From: Candidatus Eiseniibacteriota bacterium
Lineage (GTDB): Bacteria; Eisenbacteria; RBG-16-71-46
Direction: 5' to 3'
Length of the DNA: 43,071 nt
Assembly: GCA_016178685.1 (NCBI GenBank)
Contig: JACOSU010000070.1
Span: forward strand, 1-43,071
Part shown: piece after piece, positions 1 to 8,591 of the stretch
Layout of the letters: each line of letters begins with the position of its first letter
Position numbering within the stretch: the first letter of the stretch is position 1
The notes under the pieces: model-generated
Seen by the model: the letters and a program-made list of their open reading frames with translations, nothing else
Told to the model about the DNA's origin: nothing
Databases searched by the model: none
Position numbers and translations under genes: made by a program

Positions 1-114
1 GGACTACAATACCTTCGCCCCGCACTCCTCGCTCGGGATGAAATCCCCGGCCGAGTTCCGCCGCGAACAGCAGACAGTTGCAGACACCGGGTGTCTCACG
101 AAATAGGGGTCACA
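1..114 (+). mobile_element. Right end of an IS3-family-like insertion sequence (partial)
   Basis: The first ~114 bases hold the last codons of a transposase, its stop at 104-106, and a short non-coding tail. The tail contains the perfect inverted repeat AGACACC-G-GGTGTCT at about 82-96 and ends in GGGGTCACA (106-114). Read from the other strand this is TGTGACCCC, the TG...CA-type terminus common in IS3-family elements. Immediately afterwards the frame becomes recognisable flavoprotein sequence. The left end and any target duplication lie outside the window, so the exact boundary (112-117) and the subgroup are not fixed. Confidence 0.72.
2..106 (+). CDS. IS3-family transposase (OrfB-type integrase core), C-terminal fragment
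   Basis: Frame 2 is open from the window edge to TAG at 104-106. Its first residues read DYNTFAPHSSLGMKSPAEF, matching the very end of the IS3-type DDE integrase domain, where the usual pattern is YN..RPHSSLG..tPaeF. Only the last 34 residues are present, so the catalytic residues are out of view. IS150, IS2 and IS481 transposases share this tail, so the subgroup is open. It lies directly upstream of the truncated flavoprotein gene it seems to have interrupted. Confidence 0.78.
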   Translation, partial: DYNTFAPHSSLGMKSPAEFRREQQTVADTGCLTK

Positions 115-1323
115 GCAACCCACTTCATCAGTCCGCCGGGCATGGATGTGTTGGACGAAGCGGGCGTAGGCGAGGCCGTGCGCTCGCTGGCCCCGCGGAT
201 ATGCGTCATCCGAATCAAAGTAGACGGGAAACACCTGGACTTGAAGCTCCCTGAGCACCGAGGCGGATACTGTCCGCGGCGCAAGCGACTCGACGGCTTG
301 CTCCAGCAGGCCGCAGACAAGGCGGGCGCTCGGTTCCTGGACCGCGCCCGAGTGGTCTCGCTCATCCAGAGGGATGGCCGCGTCCGTGGCGTGCGGGCGA
401 TCATCGGTGACCGCGAACGGGTCTTCACGGCGGGGCTCGTCGTTGGCGCAGACGGGCGTCGTTCCACGGTGGCCGGGTTGGTCGGCGCCGAGGAGTACCT
501 CGATTATGATGCGCCGCGAGCGACGTACTGGGGTTACTGGAATGCCCCGAGCCTCTGGAAGACGGATTCCGGGTACCCCTTCGACGCGTACTTTGGCTTG
601 GACGGCCCCGAGATCCGGGCCATCTTTCCGACGGACCAAGACCAGTTGTTGATCGCCGGCTCCCCGCCCATTGATCAGGTTGGGATGTGGCGGGCGAACC
701 CCCGGCGAGCACTTCGGGCCGCGCTGGACTCTGACCCCATCACCGCCGCACTCGTCCGTGACTCCTATCCTGCCGGCAAGATCCGCGGCACCGCGAAAGA
801 GCGCTTCTTCTTTCGCAGGGCAGCCGGGAGTGGCTGGGCCCTCGTGGGCGATGCCGGTCACCACAAGGAGTATCTGCTTGGAGATGGGATCACGGAGGCC
901 CTCATCCAGGCTCGCAGCCTGGCAGTTACGATCGAGAACGGAACCGATGTGGCGCTTGCTCGCTGGTGGCGGGCCCGCGACGTGGAAGCCCTTCCTCTAT
1001 ACTTCCTCGGGCGGATCGCAGCCGCTCCTGAGCGTCCCGTGGAGCTCCAGCGCGTCCTGTTCTCGCGCCTTCCCCAACAGCCCGCGCTGATGGCACAGAT
1101 GGCGGCGGTCGCGGATCAGCGACTTTCGCCGTTTGCCGCCCTATCGGCTCCCCAGGTTCTTTCCTGGATCGCGGCTGCCGCAATGCGGGGTCGGTGGCGC
1201 ATCATCGGAGAAACCCTGGGGATGGGGCGACATGTCTTCGCCCTGGACCGCGAGATGCGCGCCAGATGCGAGCTGCTGGCAGAGACGGAGGCGCGGTCCC
1301 CACTCGCCCGGAAGGCAGCCTGA
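115..1323 (+). pseudogene. FAD-dependent monooxygenase/oxidoreductase, 5' end removed by IS insertion
   Basis: The protein belongs to the FAD_binding_3-like group (hydroxylases, halogenase-like and geranylgeranyl-reductase-like flavoproteins). Visible motifs are ATHFISPPGM near the break, the second FAD motif VVGADGRRS, and the third motif ALVGDAGHHKEYLLGDG with the conserved GD pair. The N-terminal Rossmann GxGxxG dinucleotide fold, which must precede these, is missing. In its place is IS sequence. A GTG at 91 would allow a fused, N-truncated product, but without the first FAD motif it should be inactive. The substrate cannot be told. The intact 5' part may lie beyond the insertion, upstream of the window. 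Confidence 0.75.
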
Positions 1324-1525
1324 CGTCGATCGCCTGGAGGATCTCGATTCCGCGGTAATCTCTGGGCCGCCTAGAAGGACACGTGCAGGGTGGGGCCGCG
1401 GCGCGCCACTGAAACCGTGGGCGGGTCTTGAAGCGGAATCATGGAGACCGACGAGACTGACGCACACTCACCGCACCGCTAAGTGCTTGTGAGTGCGCGT
1501 CGGTGTTTCTTGGTCCGCTTGTTGT
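1324..1525. other. Non-coding spacer between the flavoprotein remnant and tRNA-Glu
   Basis: Two hundred bases with no convincing gene on either strand. Its only visible structure is the long hairpin at 1459-1501. With the tRNA and the stretch up to 1749 it makes a 426-base gene-poor interval. Confidence 0.5.
1459..1501. terminator. Long hairpin 3' of tRNA-Glu, terminator-like
   Basis: GACGCACACTCAC (1459-1471) pairs with GTGAGTGCGCGTC (1489-1501) as a 13-bp stem with one mismatch, and an inner GCAC/GTGC can extend it. On the plus strand it is followed by a moderately T-rich stretch (GGTGTTTCTT). On the minus strand, downstream of the tRNA, there is no T-run. It could end transcription from the flavoprotein side or help tRNA 3' processing. 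Confidence 0.4.
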
Positions 1526-1601
1526 TGGCGTCCCCAACGGGATTCGAACCCGTGTTACCGCCGTGAAAGGGCGGTGTCCTGGGCCTCTAGACGATGGGGA
1601 C
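1526..1601 (-). tRNA. tRNA-Glu (anticodon UUC), CCA encoded
   Basis: On the minus strand the molecule starts GTCCCCA (complement of 1601-1595) and closes with TGGGGAC, discriminator G and an encoded CCA (1528-1526). The anticodon arm is CCGCC-CTTTCAC-GGCGG, giving anticodon TTC at 1567-1565. The T arm is ACGGG-TTCGAAT-CCCGT. All four arms can be drawn, and the 7-bp acceptor stem is fully paired. It sits alone, with its own promoter candidate upstream. Confidence 0.96.
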
Positions 1602-1628
1602 GCGGAGCCGACTTGAAGAGGACGGGTG

Positions 1629-1657
1629 AAGTTAGTCGCCGGCCGCGATTCGGGCAA
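1629..1657 (-). promoter_or_regulatory. Candidate promoter for tRNA-Glu
   Basis: On the minus strand TTGCCC (1657-1652) and TAACTT (1634-1629) are separated by 17 bp, which puts the start about 20 nt before the mature tRNA 5' end. The -35 is good and the -10 weak. Placement between a terminator and a tRNA supports it. Confidence 0.4.
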
Positions 1658-1660
1658 GCG

Positions 1661-1683
1661 AAAAGGCGCGGCGCCATCGCGCC
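1661..1683 (-). terminator. Rho-independent terminator after the AAA/SPOR gene
   Basis: On the minus strand GGCGCG, a 7-nt loop and CGCGCC are followed at once by TTTTC. It lies 67 nt past the stop of the AAA-SPOR gene and just before the tRNA promoter candidate, where the pyrE-AAA transcript would be expected to end. Confidence 0.55.
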
Positions 1684-1749
1684 ACGCCCTGTGCGCCGCA
1701 TGTGATCCATCATCGCGTTCAATCGCCCCGACGCCCGGGGGACGACGGA

Positions 1750-3825
1750 TTACTTCTTCGCCCTCGTGTGCGTCGTCACGACGCGTGCCTCCTCCACCAG
1801 CCCCTTGAGGATCAGATCGGTCGCCGCGTCCTCGGCCGCGGCGCGGCTCGGGAACGTTCCCAGCACCAGGTGATAAACGCTCGCGCCGTCCTCCATGGCT
1901 TCGGTCACGACCACCGGCATGCGCGTGCTGGCCGCCAGCTGGTCGCGCTGCGAGTTGGCGCGTGATGGATCGAGATAGGTTGCGACCGAAAGCGCGTACG
2001 TGACGCGCGGCGCCGCGGGCGCCGCAGCGACGACCGGTGCCACGAATGCATGGGCAGCGGGCGCTGGTCTCGGAGTGGTCGCGGCCGCGGGAGCCTGCGT
2101 CACGGTCGGCGCTGCAGCTGGATTCGGCGTCGGTGTCGTGCTGTGAGTCACCGGGGTCACTCCGGGCGCCGCGGTCGCACGCGCCACCGAATCCGCCTTG
2201 ACGACCGGACCGCGCGCCGAAGCGGACGCCGACGCGGCCGAGCCCTGCGCATGGGGCGCGGGCTCTTCGCGCTTCGCATCGTGCGGGGTGCCCGAAGGGC
2301 CGAATTTCGCGAACAACAGTCCGCCCACCACCGCCACCACGGCAGCGGCCGCAAACCACATCCATCGTGATCCGCTGCCGATGCGTTCCATGGGTTCGCT
2401 CCCGTGCGAGGCGGCGCTCAGCTTGTCGCGAAGCCGCGGAGGCAGCGCGGCGACTCTCTGCTCATCTTCGAGGCTGCGCCGCGGTGGCGTTGTGGGAGCT
2501 GACGTGGGCGAGGCAGTCGCCGCGGCAGCCCGCGGCGCAGACGATGACTCCACGGCAACAGGATGAGGCTCGGGCGCGGCCGCAGCGACGGGAGTTTCGG
2601 CCACGGGCTCGGGAAGCTCGACCACGACCGGCGTGGCTGCCGCCCCCTCACGCGGGTGCTTTGCATGCTCCATCCACGTGTCGATCATCGAAAGGTTGAG
2701 TTCGGCTTCGGCAGCCGGTTCGGGCTTGGGGCTGGGCTCGGGCTCGGGCGCAGGCGCCGGTGCCGGCGTGCCGGGCGCGGGCGCTTCGAACCGCGGCGCC
2801 GCGAGCGGTGCGGTTTCCTGCCGCGGCGTCACGGCCGGAGCGCTCGCGGGCGGTTCGATCGGCGTAGCCGGCGCGGGCGCTTCGCTGGTCGTCGCCGCAA
2901 CCGGCACCGGCGCGGCCGGCATCCGGGCGGCTCTCACCGGCGGGCGCGCCGAGGGGGGAGAGGTGGCTTCGAGTTGCGCGCGGATCGATTCGGGAGCGTC
3001 TTCATCGCCGATCACGCTCTTGAACTCGATGTCGGTCGCCGCGCTCGCTACATGTAGCGGACCCACCGCGCGCGCGTCCTCGACGAACGCGTTGAGCAGC
3101 GCCTGTGAGCAGACGTGATTGATCTCGCGCGGAATTCCGTGCGTCAGCCGGTGCACTTCGCGGCAGGCGTCCGCTGGGAAAATGCTGAGCGCGTGTCCGC
3201 CGGCGACGCCGATGCGATGGTGAATGTAGCGTTCGGTGTCCTCGATGTTGAGCGGCCGCAGGCGATAGTGAACGGTGATGCGCTGCCGCAATTGCCGCAG
3301 CTCGGGACGCTGGAGCTTGGACTCCAGTTCGGGCTGGCCGACCAGGAAGATCTGCAGCAGCTTGGTGCCTTCGATCTCGAGATTCGAGAGCAGGCGGATC
3401 TCCTCGAGCAGCTCGCGCTCGAGATTCTGGGCCTCGTCGAGCAGCAGGATGGCGCGGTCGCCGCGCGAGTGGATGGCGGTGAGCGTGCGTTCGAGCTGCG
3501 ACAGGATCTGGGGCTTGGAAGCGGAGGACGTGACGAGCACGCCGAGGCGCAGCGAGATCTCTTCGAGCAACTCGTTGCGCGTGAGCGCCGAGTTGGTGAT
3601 GAGCGCCACCACGATGCGGGTCTGCCACTCGGCGAGCGCGTCGTACAGCGCGGTGGTCTTGCCGGTCCCCACTTCGCCGGTGATCAGAACGAACGGTTCG
3701 CGGTTCTCGATCCCGAAACGCAGGTGGGCGAGCGCCTCCTGATGTTCGGGGCTCGGGTACACGAACCGCGAATGGTGACCGGCGACAAACGGATTCTCGC
3801 GCAGGCCAAAGTGATGTTCGAACAT
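1750..3825 (-). CDS. ExeA/GspA-like AAA ATPase with transmembrane segment and C-terminal SPOR domain
   Basis: 691 residues. The N-terminal ~270 form an ExeA/GspA-like AAA ATPase: the family opening FGLRENPF, Walker A GEVGTGKT (50-57), Walker B ILLLDEAQ with D130/E131, and the sensor-like region LVGQPELESKL. A long Ala/Pro/Glu-rich, probably disordered linker follows (about 290-480). Then comes one hydrophobic segment near 488-508 (WMWFAAAAVVAVVGGLLFAKF) and a SPOR domain from about 605 to 685. The predicted topology is ATPase in the cytoplasm and SPOR in the periplasm, where SPOR domains bind denuded peptidoglycan glycans. ExeA itself helps secretin assembly and usually carries a different peptidoglycan-binding domain. 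A link to envelope machinery is inference. It lies 88 nt downstream of pyrE on the same strand. Confidence 0.85.
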   Translation of the reverse strand: MFEHHFGLRENPFVAGHHSRFVYPSPEHQEALAHLRFGIENREPFVLITGEVGTGKTTALYDALAEWQTRIVVALITNSALTRNELLEEISLRLGVLVTSSASKPQILSQLERTLTAIHSRGDRAILLLDEAQNLERELLEEIRLLSNLEIEGTKLLQIFLVGQPELESKLQRPELRQLRQRITVHYRLRPLNIEDTERYIHHRIGVAGGHALSIFPADACREVHRLTHGIPREINHVCSQALLNAFVEDARAVGPLHVASAATDIEFKSVIGDEDAPESIRAQLEATSPPSARPPVRAARMPAAPVPVAATTSEAPAPATPIEPPASAPAVTPRQETAPLAAPRFEAPAPGTPAPAPAPEPEPSPKPEPAAEAELNLSMIDTWMEHAKHPREGAAATPVVVELPEPVAETPVAAAAPEPHPVAVESSSAPRAAAATASPTSAPTTPPRRSLEDEQRVAALPPRLRDKLSAASHGSEPMERIGSGSRWMWFAAAAVVAVVGGLLFAKFGPSGTPHDAKREEPAPHAQGSAASASASARGPVVKADSVARATAAPGVTPVTHSTTPTPNPAAAPTVTQAPAAATTPRPAPAAHAFVAPVVAAAPAAPRVTYALSVATYLDPSRANSQRDQLAASTRMPVVVTEAMEDGASVYHLVLGTFPSRAAAEDAATDLILKGLVEEARVVTTHTRAKK

Positions 3826-3913
3826 GGTTTTTCCCGGAGGTGCGTTCTGCCCGTGCTCGTGGTTCGTTATCGGCCGGGGGAGGGCCGTTCCTGCATGGTG
3901 CGGTGAAGCAGGC

Positions 3914-4471
3914 TCAGCCGCGCTCGGCGGGCAGCAATTCGCCGATGGAAAACAGGGCAGTGAATGGATATCCGCGCTGCTGGAAGAGCTGGCTGGCGCC
4001 CTGCCCGCGGTCCACGACGGTGAGGACGCGCACCACTTCGGCCTTGTAGGACTCGGCGGCTTCAGCGGCGATCAGCGCGCTCTCGCCGCTGGTGATGACG
4101 TCGTCGAGGATCGCGACGCGCTTGTGCCCGGCCAGATTGCCCTCGACCTGGCCGCGCAGGCCGTGGTCCTTGGTGTTGCGCCGCACCAGAAATCCCTCGA
4201 GCGGTTTGCCCTCGGCGACGCTGTGCAGCATCAGGCCGGTCACCAGCGGATCGGCGCCCATGGTCAAACCCCCGACCGCGGTCACCTCATCGGCCTTGAG
4301 CATGTCGTAGAACATCTTCGAGATCAGCCGCAATCCGTCCGGATGAAGGCTGGTCTTGCGAACGTCGATGTAGTAGTTGGAGGTGACGCCCGAGCTCAGC
4401 ACGAACTCACCGAAGCGCATCGAGCGATCGAGCAGCATCTGCCTGAGGCGGTCACGTTCTGCGGAATCCAT
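3914..4471 (-). CDS. pyrE: Orotate phosphoribosyltransferase
   Basis: 185 residues, the normal length for PyrE. It joins orotate to PRPP to give orotidine 5'-monophosphate in pyrimidine synthesis. Visible are FGEFVLSSGVTSNYYIDVRK near the N-terminus, FLVRRNTKDHG (K101 region) for phosphate contact, and the PRPP-binding signature ILDDVITSGES with D123/D124. An upstream in-frame extension of 29 residues exists but is basic and unlike the family. The ATG at 4471 has CGGAG five bases before it, so I chose it. It is divergent from the S8 protease gene, with 179 bp between, and probably co-transcribed with the AAA-SPOR gene. Confidence 0.95.
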   Translation of the reverse strand: MDSAERDRLRQMLLDRSMRFGEFVLSSGVTSNYYIDVRKTSLHPDGLRLISKMFYDMLKADEVTAVGGLTMGADPLVTGLMLHSVAEGKPLEGFLVRRNTKDHGLRGQVEGNLAGHKRVAILDDVITSGESALIAAEAAESYKAEVVRVLTVVDRGQGASQLFQQRGYPFTALFSIGELLPAERG

Positions 4472-4569
4472 GGCGCTCCGTGGAGCAGGATGTGGGTGCA
4501 GGCGTTGGAGAACGATGCGACGGAGTAGAAGTTTGCCCGCGCGGACCAAGACAGTCAAGCGCGCCCGGC

Positions 4570-4598
4570 TTGCCCTGCGGCGTCGGGACGGATAGACT
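4570..4598 (+). promoter_or_regulatory. Candidate sigma70-type promoter of the S8 protease gene
   Basis: TTGCCC (4570-4575), a 17-bp spacer and TAGACT (4593-4598). The predicted start near 4605 lies immediately before the hairpin at 4609-4642. The same -10 hexamer TAGACT occurs in the promoter candidate at 15136. Confidence 0.5.
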
Positions 4599-4608
4599 TA
4601 TTGGGTAC

Positions 4609-4642
4609 GCGACCGGTCGTTCCCCCGCTGGGGGCCGGTCGC
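4609..4642 (+). promoter_or_regulatory. 5'-leader hairpin just before the S8 protease start
   Basis: GCGACCGG (4609-4616) pairs with CCGGTCGC (4635-4642). Inside, CCCCC (4622-4626) pairs with GGGGG (4630-4634) around a GCT loop, leaving a one-sided five-base bulge TCGTT. It occupies the position where a Shine-Dalgarno would lie, eight bases before ATG 4651, and no other clear ribosome site is visible. It might stabilise the mRNA 5' end or limit initiation. Confidence 0.45.
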
Positions 4643-4650
4643 ACTTTCAT

Positions 4651-7600
4651 ATGATCCGAGCGCTCGTCATTCCGCCCACCGTCGCCATGATGCTGCTGGC
4701 GTCCGGCGCAGCGCGTTCCTCTGGGGCGCGAACGCCGGGGCTTCCGGTTCTCGACCCCTCACGCGACGTGATCACGGGCCCCGCGTATCTCGCCGACCGG
4801 CTCGAATTGCGGATCGGCGCCCGGGCGGCGCGCGCCATGTCGGGGCGCGCGATCCGCGTGTCCGCCTCGGCGCGCCCGCGGCTCTCGAGCCTTGGCGTCC
4901 CCGAAGTGGATCGCGTGGCACAGTCGCTTGGAGCGTGGTTCGAGCCGGAGTTCGCGGGGGAGAGCCCGCCCGGGCCCGGCTCGGGCGAGCCGGACTTCAC
5001 CACCTTTTATATCGCCCACCTGCCGCCCGGGGCCCGGCTCGAGAGCGCGCTCGAGCGATTTCGCCTGGCGAGCGGAGTCGAGAGCGCCGATCCGATCGGC
5101 ATCCTGCCGGTCGCGGCCACGCCCGACGACTCGCTGTGGAGCGCGTCCTACTGGTACGAGCAGCTGTCGGGGCACGACATCCACGCGAGCACGGCGTGGG
5201 ACGTGACGACCGGCGACACGTCAATCGTGGTCGCGGTGCTGGACACCGGATTGCTCCCCTACCATCCCGACCTGGGTGGCAGCACGGCGGGCCTCACCGG
5301 GCAGATCTGGATCAACCGGGCCGAGCGCGGCGGCACCCCCTACCTGGACGACGACGGCAACGGATTCGTGGACGACGTCTGGGGCTGGGACTTCGTCGCG
5401 GAGCCCTCGCTCTCGGGCGTGACGCCGGGTGAAGACGCGCTCGACCAGGACAACGATCCGAACGATTTCGCGGGGCACGGCACATTCGTCGCCGGCCTGA
5501 TCGGCGCGCTCACCAACAACTCGATCGGCGTGAGCGGCACGGCGTGGAACGTGCGGCTGATGGCGGTGCGCGTCGGGTGGTCCGCGAGCGGAAACCCGCT
5601 CGGCCTGGTGGACATGAGCTACGTGGCGCAGGGTATCCGCTACGCGACGCGCATGGGCGCGAGCGTCATCAACTGTTCGTTCGCGACCCTCGATCAGTCG
5701 GGTCTCTCCGCGGCCGCCGAGGCGGCGGAGCGCGCCGGTGTCACGATCGTGGCCGCCTCGGGCAACGGAGGCCAGCCTCATGATCTCGCGTCGCTCGACG
5801 ACGTGATCGCGGTCGCCGCCACCGATGCCGGCGATATTGTGGCGGGCTTCTCGAATCTGGGCGATTTCGTGGACCTGAGCGCCCCCGGTGTCGCGATTTC
5901 CTCGACGTTCGTCACGCACGCCTCGTCCGACAGCATTGGAATGCGGCAGCCTTCCTACCTCTCGACTTTGAACGGCACGTCGTTCGCCGCTCCGCTCGCG
6001 AGCGGGGCGGTGGCGCTGATGCAAGCGCACCAGATTGCGATCGGACGCCCTCCGCTGTGGCCGACCGCCGCGTTGCTCCGGCTGCGGGAGACCACCGACG
6101 ACATTGCGCCCGAGAATCCATCGCTGACGGGCTACGGAACGGGACGCCTGAATCTGCTGCGCGCGCTCACCGATCCGCCCGGATCGACCGCGCGCCGCAC
6201 GGCGGCCGAGAACGTCGGCCCCGCGGTGGTGCTGCCCAGCAAGTCGGGACGCGCGACGCTCGCGTACGTGACCACGAATTCGAAGCTGATGATGGTGGAC
6301 GGATTGACCGGCGACACGCTCGCGCTCGTGAAACTCCCTGGGCAACCCGCGTTTCAAATGGCGGGCGCCGACCTCAAGGGCGGGAAGGGCGTGGGGCTCT
6401 TCGTGGGAACGCGCAACGGAAAGATGGCAGGCTTCGATCGCAACGGTACGGCGCTCCCGGGCTGGCCGGTCAGCGTGGGCGGCTTTCTCACGGAATTGCG
6501 CGCCGGGCCTGCGCTGGGCGACATCGACAGCGATGGAGTGCTCGAGGTGGTGTGCGGATGCACTGACGGCAACCTCTATGCGTGGCATGCCGACGGTTCC
6601 GACGTGAGCGGCTTCCCGCTGTTGCTCGATCCATCCGGCATCACTGCCGCGGTCGCGATCGCTCCGCTCGATTCGATCTCGGGAGTCGAAATCGTGGTCA
6701 CGACCGGCAGCGGTGTGATCCACGTGATCGCCGGCGACGGCAGCGAACGAACGGGATGGCCGGTGTCGCTCGGCGTGCCGCTCGGAGCGCCCACCGTGGG
6801 CGACATGGGCGCCGGCAATCGGCTGATCATGGTGCCGGTGGGCCATGCGTTGAACGCGTATCGTCCGAACGGAACCCTGGCCTGGAGCGCGACCTTCGCG
6901 GGCACTGCCGCCGGCGAGGGCGCGTTCGCGGATCTGGATCGCGACGGAGCGGACGAGCTGATCGGAATCTCGAACGCGCCCTCCGAGGTCGGCGTGTTTG
7001 GAGCGCTTGGGGATCCGTGGAGCGCGCGGGGCTTCCCGGTCGCGGTCAGCGCATTCATTGCGGGTGGTCCGGTGGTGGGTCCGCTGGGTGCGGGCGGCAG
7101 GCCCGCGATTCTGGTGAATGCGGGAGGGCTTGAGGCGATCACCGACAGCGCCGTGTTTCTGGCGCAGTTTCCAAAGCCGGGGGGCGCCGGGCGGGCGCCG
7201 GCGCTGGCGGATCTCGCGGGCGACGGTCACACCCGCGTCGCCGCGGGCAGTGGTTCCGATTCGGCGTTCTACGTGTACGACGCGGGGGCGGGGACGTTCG
7301 CGCCGCTCGCTTCCTCGTGGCCGACGCCGCGCGCCAACGACGCACGCACCGGCACGCGCACCTACGCGCCCGCGATTCCGGCGCTTGACGATGTCGCGCC
7401 CGCCGCGGTGACCGATCTCTCGGCGGGCTGGGCTGCGCCGGATTCGGTGGTGCTCACGTGGATCGCGCCCGGCGACGATGGCCCGGTCGGACGCGCGTGG
7501 CGTTACGAGCTTCGTGTCTCTTCAGCGCGCGCGGGGGCCGCGGATTTCGCCGCGGGATTCCGCGCCGATCTGCCCGCGCCCGACAGCGCCGGAACTCCCG

Positions 7601-8322
7601 AGCGATTCGCGTTCCGCGTGACGGCGCACGGCACGCCGCTCTTCTTCGCGCTGCGCACCCGAGATCTCGCTGGAAACGTGGCGGTGGCATCGAACGTGGC
7701 GGGACTGATCACGCCGCTCGGCGGTCCGCTGGTCGTCACCACGCTGACTGCGGCGGCTGCCGCGGATTCGGCGGTGATGCTGAGGTGGAGCGAGGTGGCG
7801 GGGGCCTCGGGCTACGAAGTGCGCGGCTCAAGCGTTCCGATCGATTCGGCGACGTTCGAAGCGGCGCCGCTGCGGCTGCGCGTGACGGCTCACAGCGGGG
7901 GCGCGGACTCGCTGCGGATCGGCTCGCTCGAGCCCGGCACCACGTGGTGGTTCGCGCTGCGTGCGATCGACGCCGCGGGAAATGCGGGGCCCCGATCCAA
8001 CGTCGCGAGCGCAACGGTGCCGGTGGGCGGCGCGCTCGGCGGACGCGGCGGCATCGCGCTCGCCGTGCGCGGACAGCCCTCGGGACGGCCGGTGCGATTC
8101 GACTGGCAGGGAGCCGCGCTCGGCGACCGGCCCCGCATCGAGATCTTCGATGTCGGCGGACGGCGCGTGCGCGCTCTGGCGCTTGAGCCCGGGCGGTTCG
8201 GCGGCAGCACCGAATGGAACGGCCGGGACGAGGATTCTCGCTCGGTCCCGGCCGGACTATATTTCGCGCGTCTGACTTGTGGATCCGTCCACGCCCAGAC
8301 GCGCGTCGTGCTCCTTCCATGA
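4651..8322 (+). CDS. Secreted subtilisin-like (S8) serine protease with FG-GAP-like repeats, FN3 domains and FlgD-like C-terminal sorting domain
   Basis: 1223 residues from ATG 4651, which begins a signal peptide (MIRALVIPPTVAMMLLASGA). The frame is open further upstream, but that stretch overlaps the promoter and is unlike coding sequence. The peptidase domain has D198 (VAVLDTGLL), H276 (GHGTFVAGL), oxyanion N372 (AASGNGG) and S444 (NGTSFAAP), so the triad is complete. About 500-880 has recurring DIDxDGxxE-type FG-GAP/VCBS-like propeller repeats. FN3-like domains start near 920 and 1028. The last ~80 residues (from about 1145) form a FlgD-like Ig fold with IEIFDVGGRRVR and GLYFARL, as in C-terminal domains that route proteins to the surface in type IX-like systems. 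Probably a surface or secreted protease. Confidence 0.9.
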   Translation: MIRALVIPPTVAMMLLASGAARSSGARTPGLPVLDPSRDVITGPAYLADRLELRIGARAARAMSGRAIRVSASARPRLSSLGVPEVDRVAQSLGAWFEPEFAGESPPGPGSGEPDFTTFYIAHLPPGARLESALERFRLASGVESADPIGILPVAATPDDSLWSASYWYEQLSGHDIHASTAWDVTTGDTSIVVAVLDTGLLPYHPDLGGSTAGLTGQIWINRAERGGTPYLDDDGNGFVDDVWGWDFVAEPSLSGVTPGEDALDQDNDPNDFAGHGTFVAGLIGALTNNSIGVSGTAWNVRLMAVRVGWSASGNPLGLVDMSYVAQGIRYATRMGASVINCSFATLDQSGLSAAAEAAERAGVTIVAASGNGGQPHDLASLDDVIAVAATDAGDIVAGFSNLGDFVDLSAPGVAISSTFVTHASSDSIGMRQPSYLSTLNGTSFAAPLASGAVALMQAHQIAIGRPPLWPTAALLRLRETTDDIAPENPSLTGYGTGRLNLLRALTDPPGSTARRTAAENVGPAVVLPSKSGRATLAYVTTNSKLMMVDGLTGDTLALVKLPGQPAFQMAGADLKGGKGVGLFVGTRNGKMAGFDRNGTALPGWPVSVGGFLTELRAGPALGDIDSDGVLEVVCGCTDGNLYAWHADGSDVSGFPLLLDPSGITAAVAIAPLDSISGVEIVVTTGSGVIHVIAGDGSERTGWPVSLGVPLGAPTVGDMGAGNRLIMVPVGHALNAYRPNGTLAWSATFAGTAAGEGAFADLDRDGADELIGISNAPSEVGVFGALGDPWSARGFPVAVSAFIAGGPVVGPLGAGGRPAILVNAGGLEAITDSAVFLAQFPKPGGAGRAPALADLAGDGHTRVAAGSGSDSAFYVYDAGAGTFAPLASSWPTPRANDARTGTRTYAPAIPALDDVAPAAVTDLSAGWAAPDSVVLTWIAPGDDGPVGRAWRYELRVSSARAGAADFAAGFRADLPAPDSAGTPERFAFRVTAHGTPLFFALRTRDLAGNVAVASNVAGLITPLGGPLVVTTLTAAAAADSAVMLRWSEVAGASGYEVRGSSVPIDSATFEAAPLRLRVTAHSGGADSLRIGSLEPGTTWWFALRAIDAAGNAGPRSNVASATVPVGGALGGRGGIALAVRGQPSGRPVRFDWQGAALGDRPRIEIFDVGGRRVRALALEPGRFGGSTEWNGRDEDSRSVPAGLYFARLTCGSVHAQTRVVLLP

Positions 8323-8591
8323 AGCACGTTGAATCTCAGAGAGGGCTCGCCACGGGTATTCATGGGATGCGAAGGTTCCGCACGATCGGCGCGGCCTTGA
8401 CGCCCGATGCCTGCCATGGTCCGCGCGCGACGAGCAAGGCGGGTGCCAGAACGGTCGGGTTCCCGCTCTGCCTCGCAATCTGCGATGCGCCATGCAACAA
8501 GGCGCATGATCGCGCGCGTCCGGCCGCCCGCGAACCGTGCCGGGCCGTGCGAGCTGCAATCAATCCGCGGAATGCTGTTGCAGGCTGCGTT
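8323..8591. other. Spacer upstream of the M23 peptidase gene
   Basis: The plus-strand frame of the next gene stays open through this stretch, but its translation is Cys/Arg-rich with no domain pattern, so I treat it as probably non-coding. One hairpin is visible: ATGCGCC (8485-8491), a nine-base loop, and GGCGCAT (8501-8507), without a T-run. I see no convincing promoter. Confidence 0.4.

Noticed and set aside
4480..4650. Upstream in-frame extension of the S8 protease
   Set aside because: It overlaps the promoter and hairpin, lacks a signal peptide and is unlike coding sequence. ATG 4651 begins a proper signal peptide.
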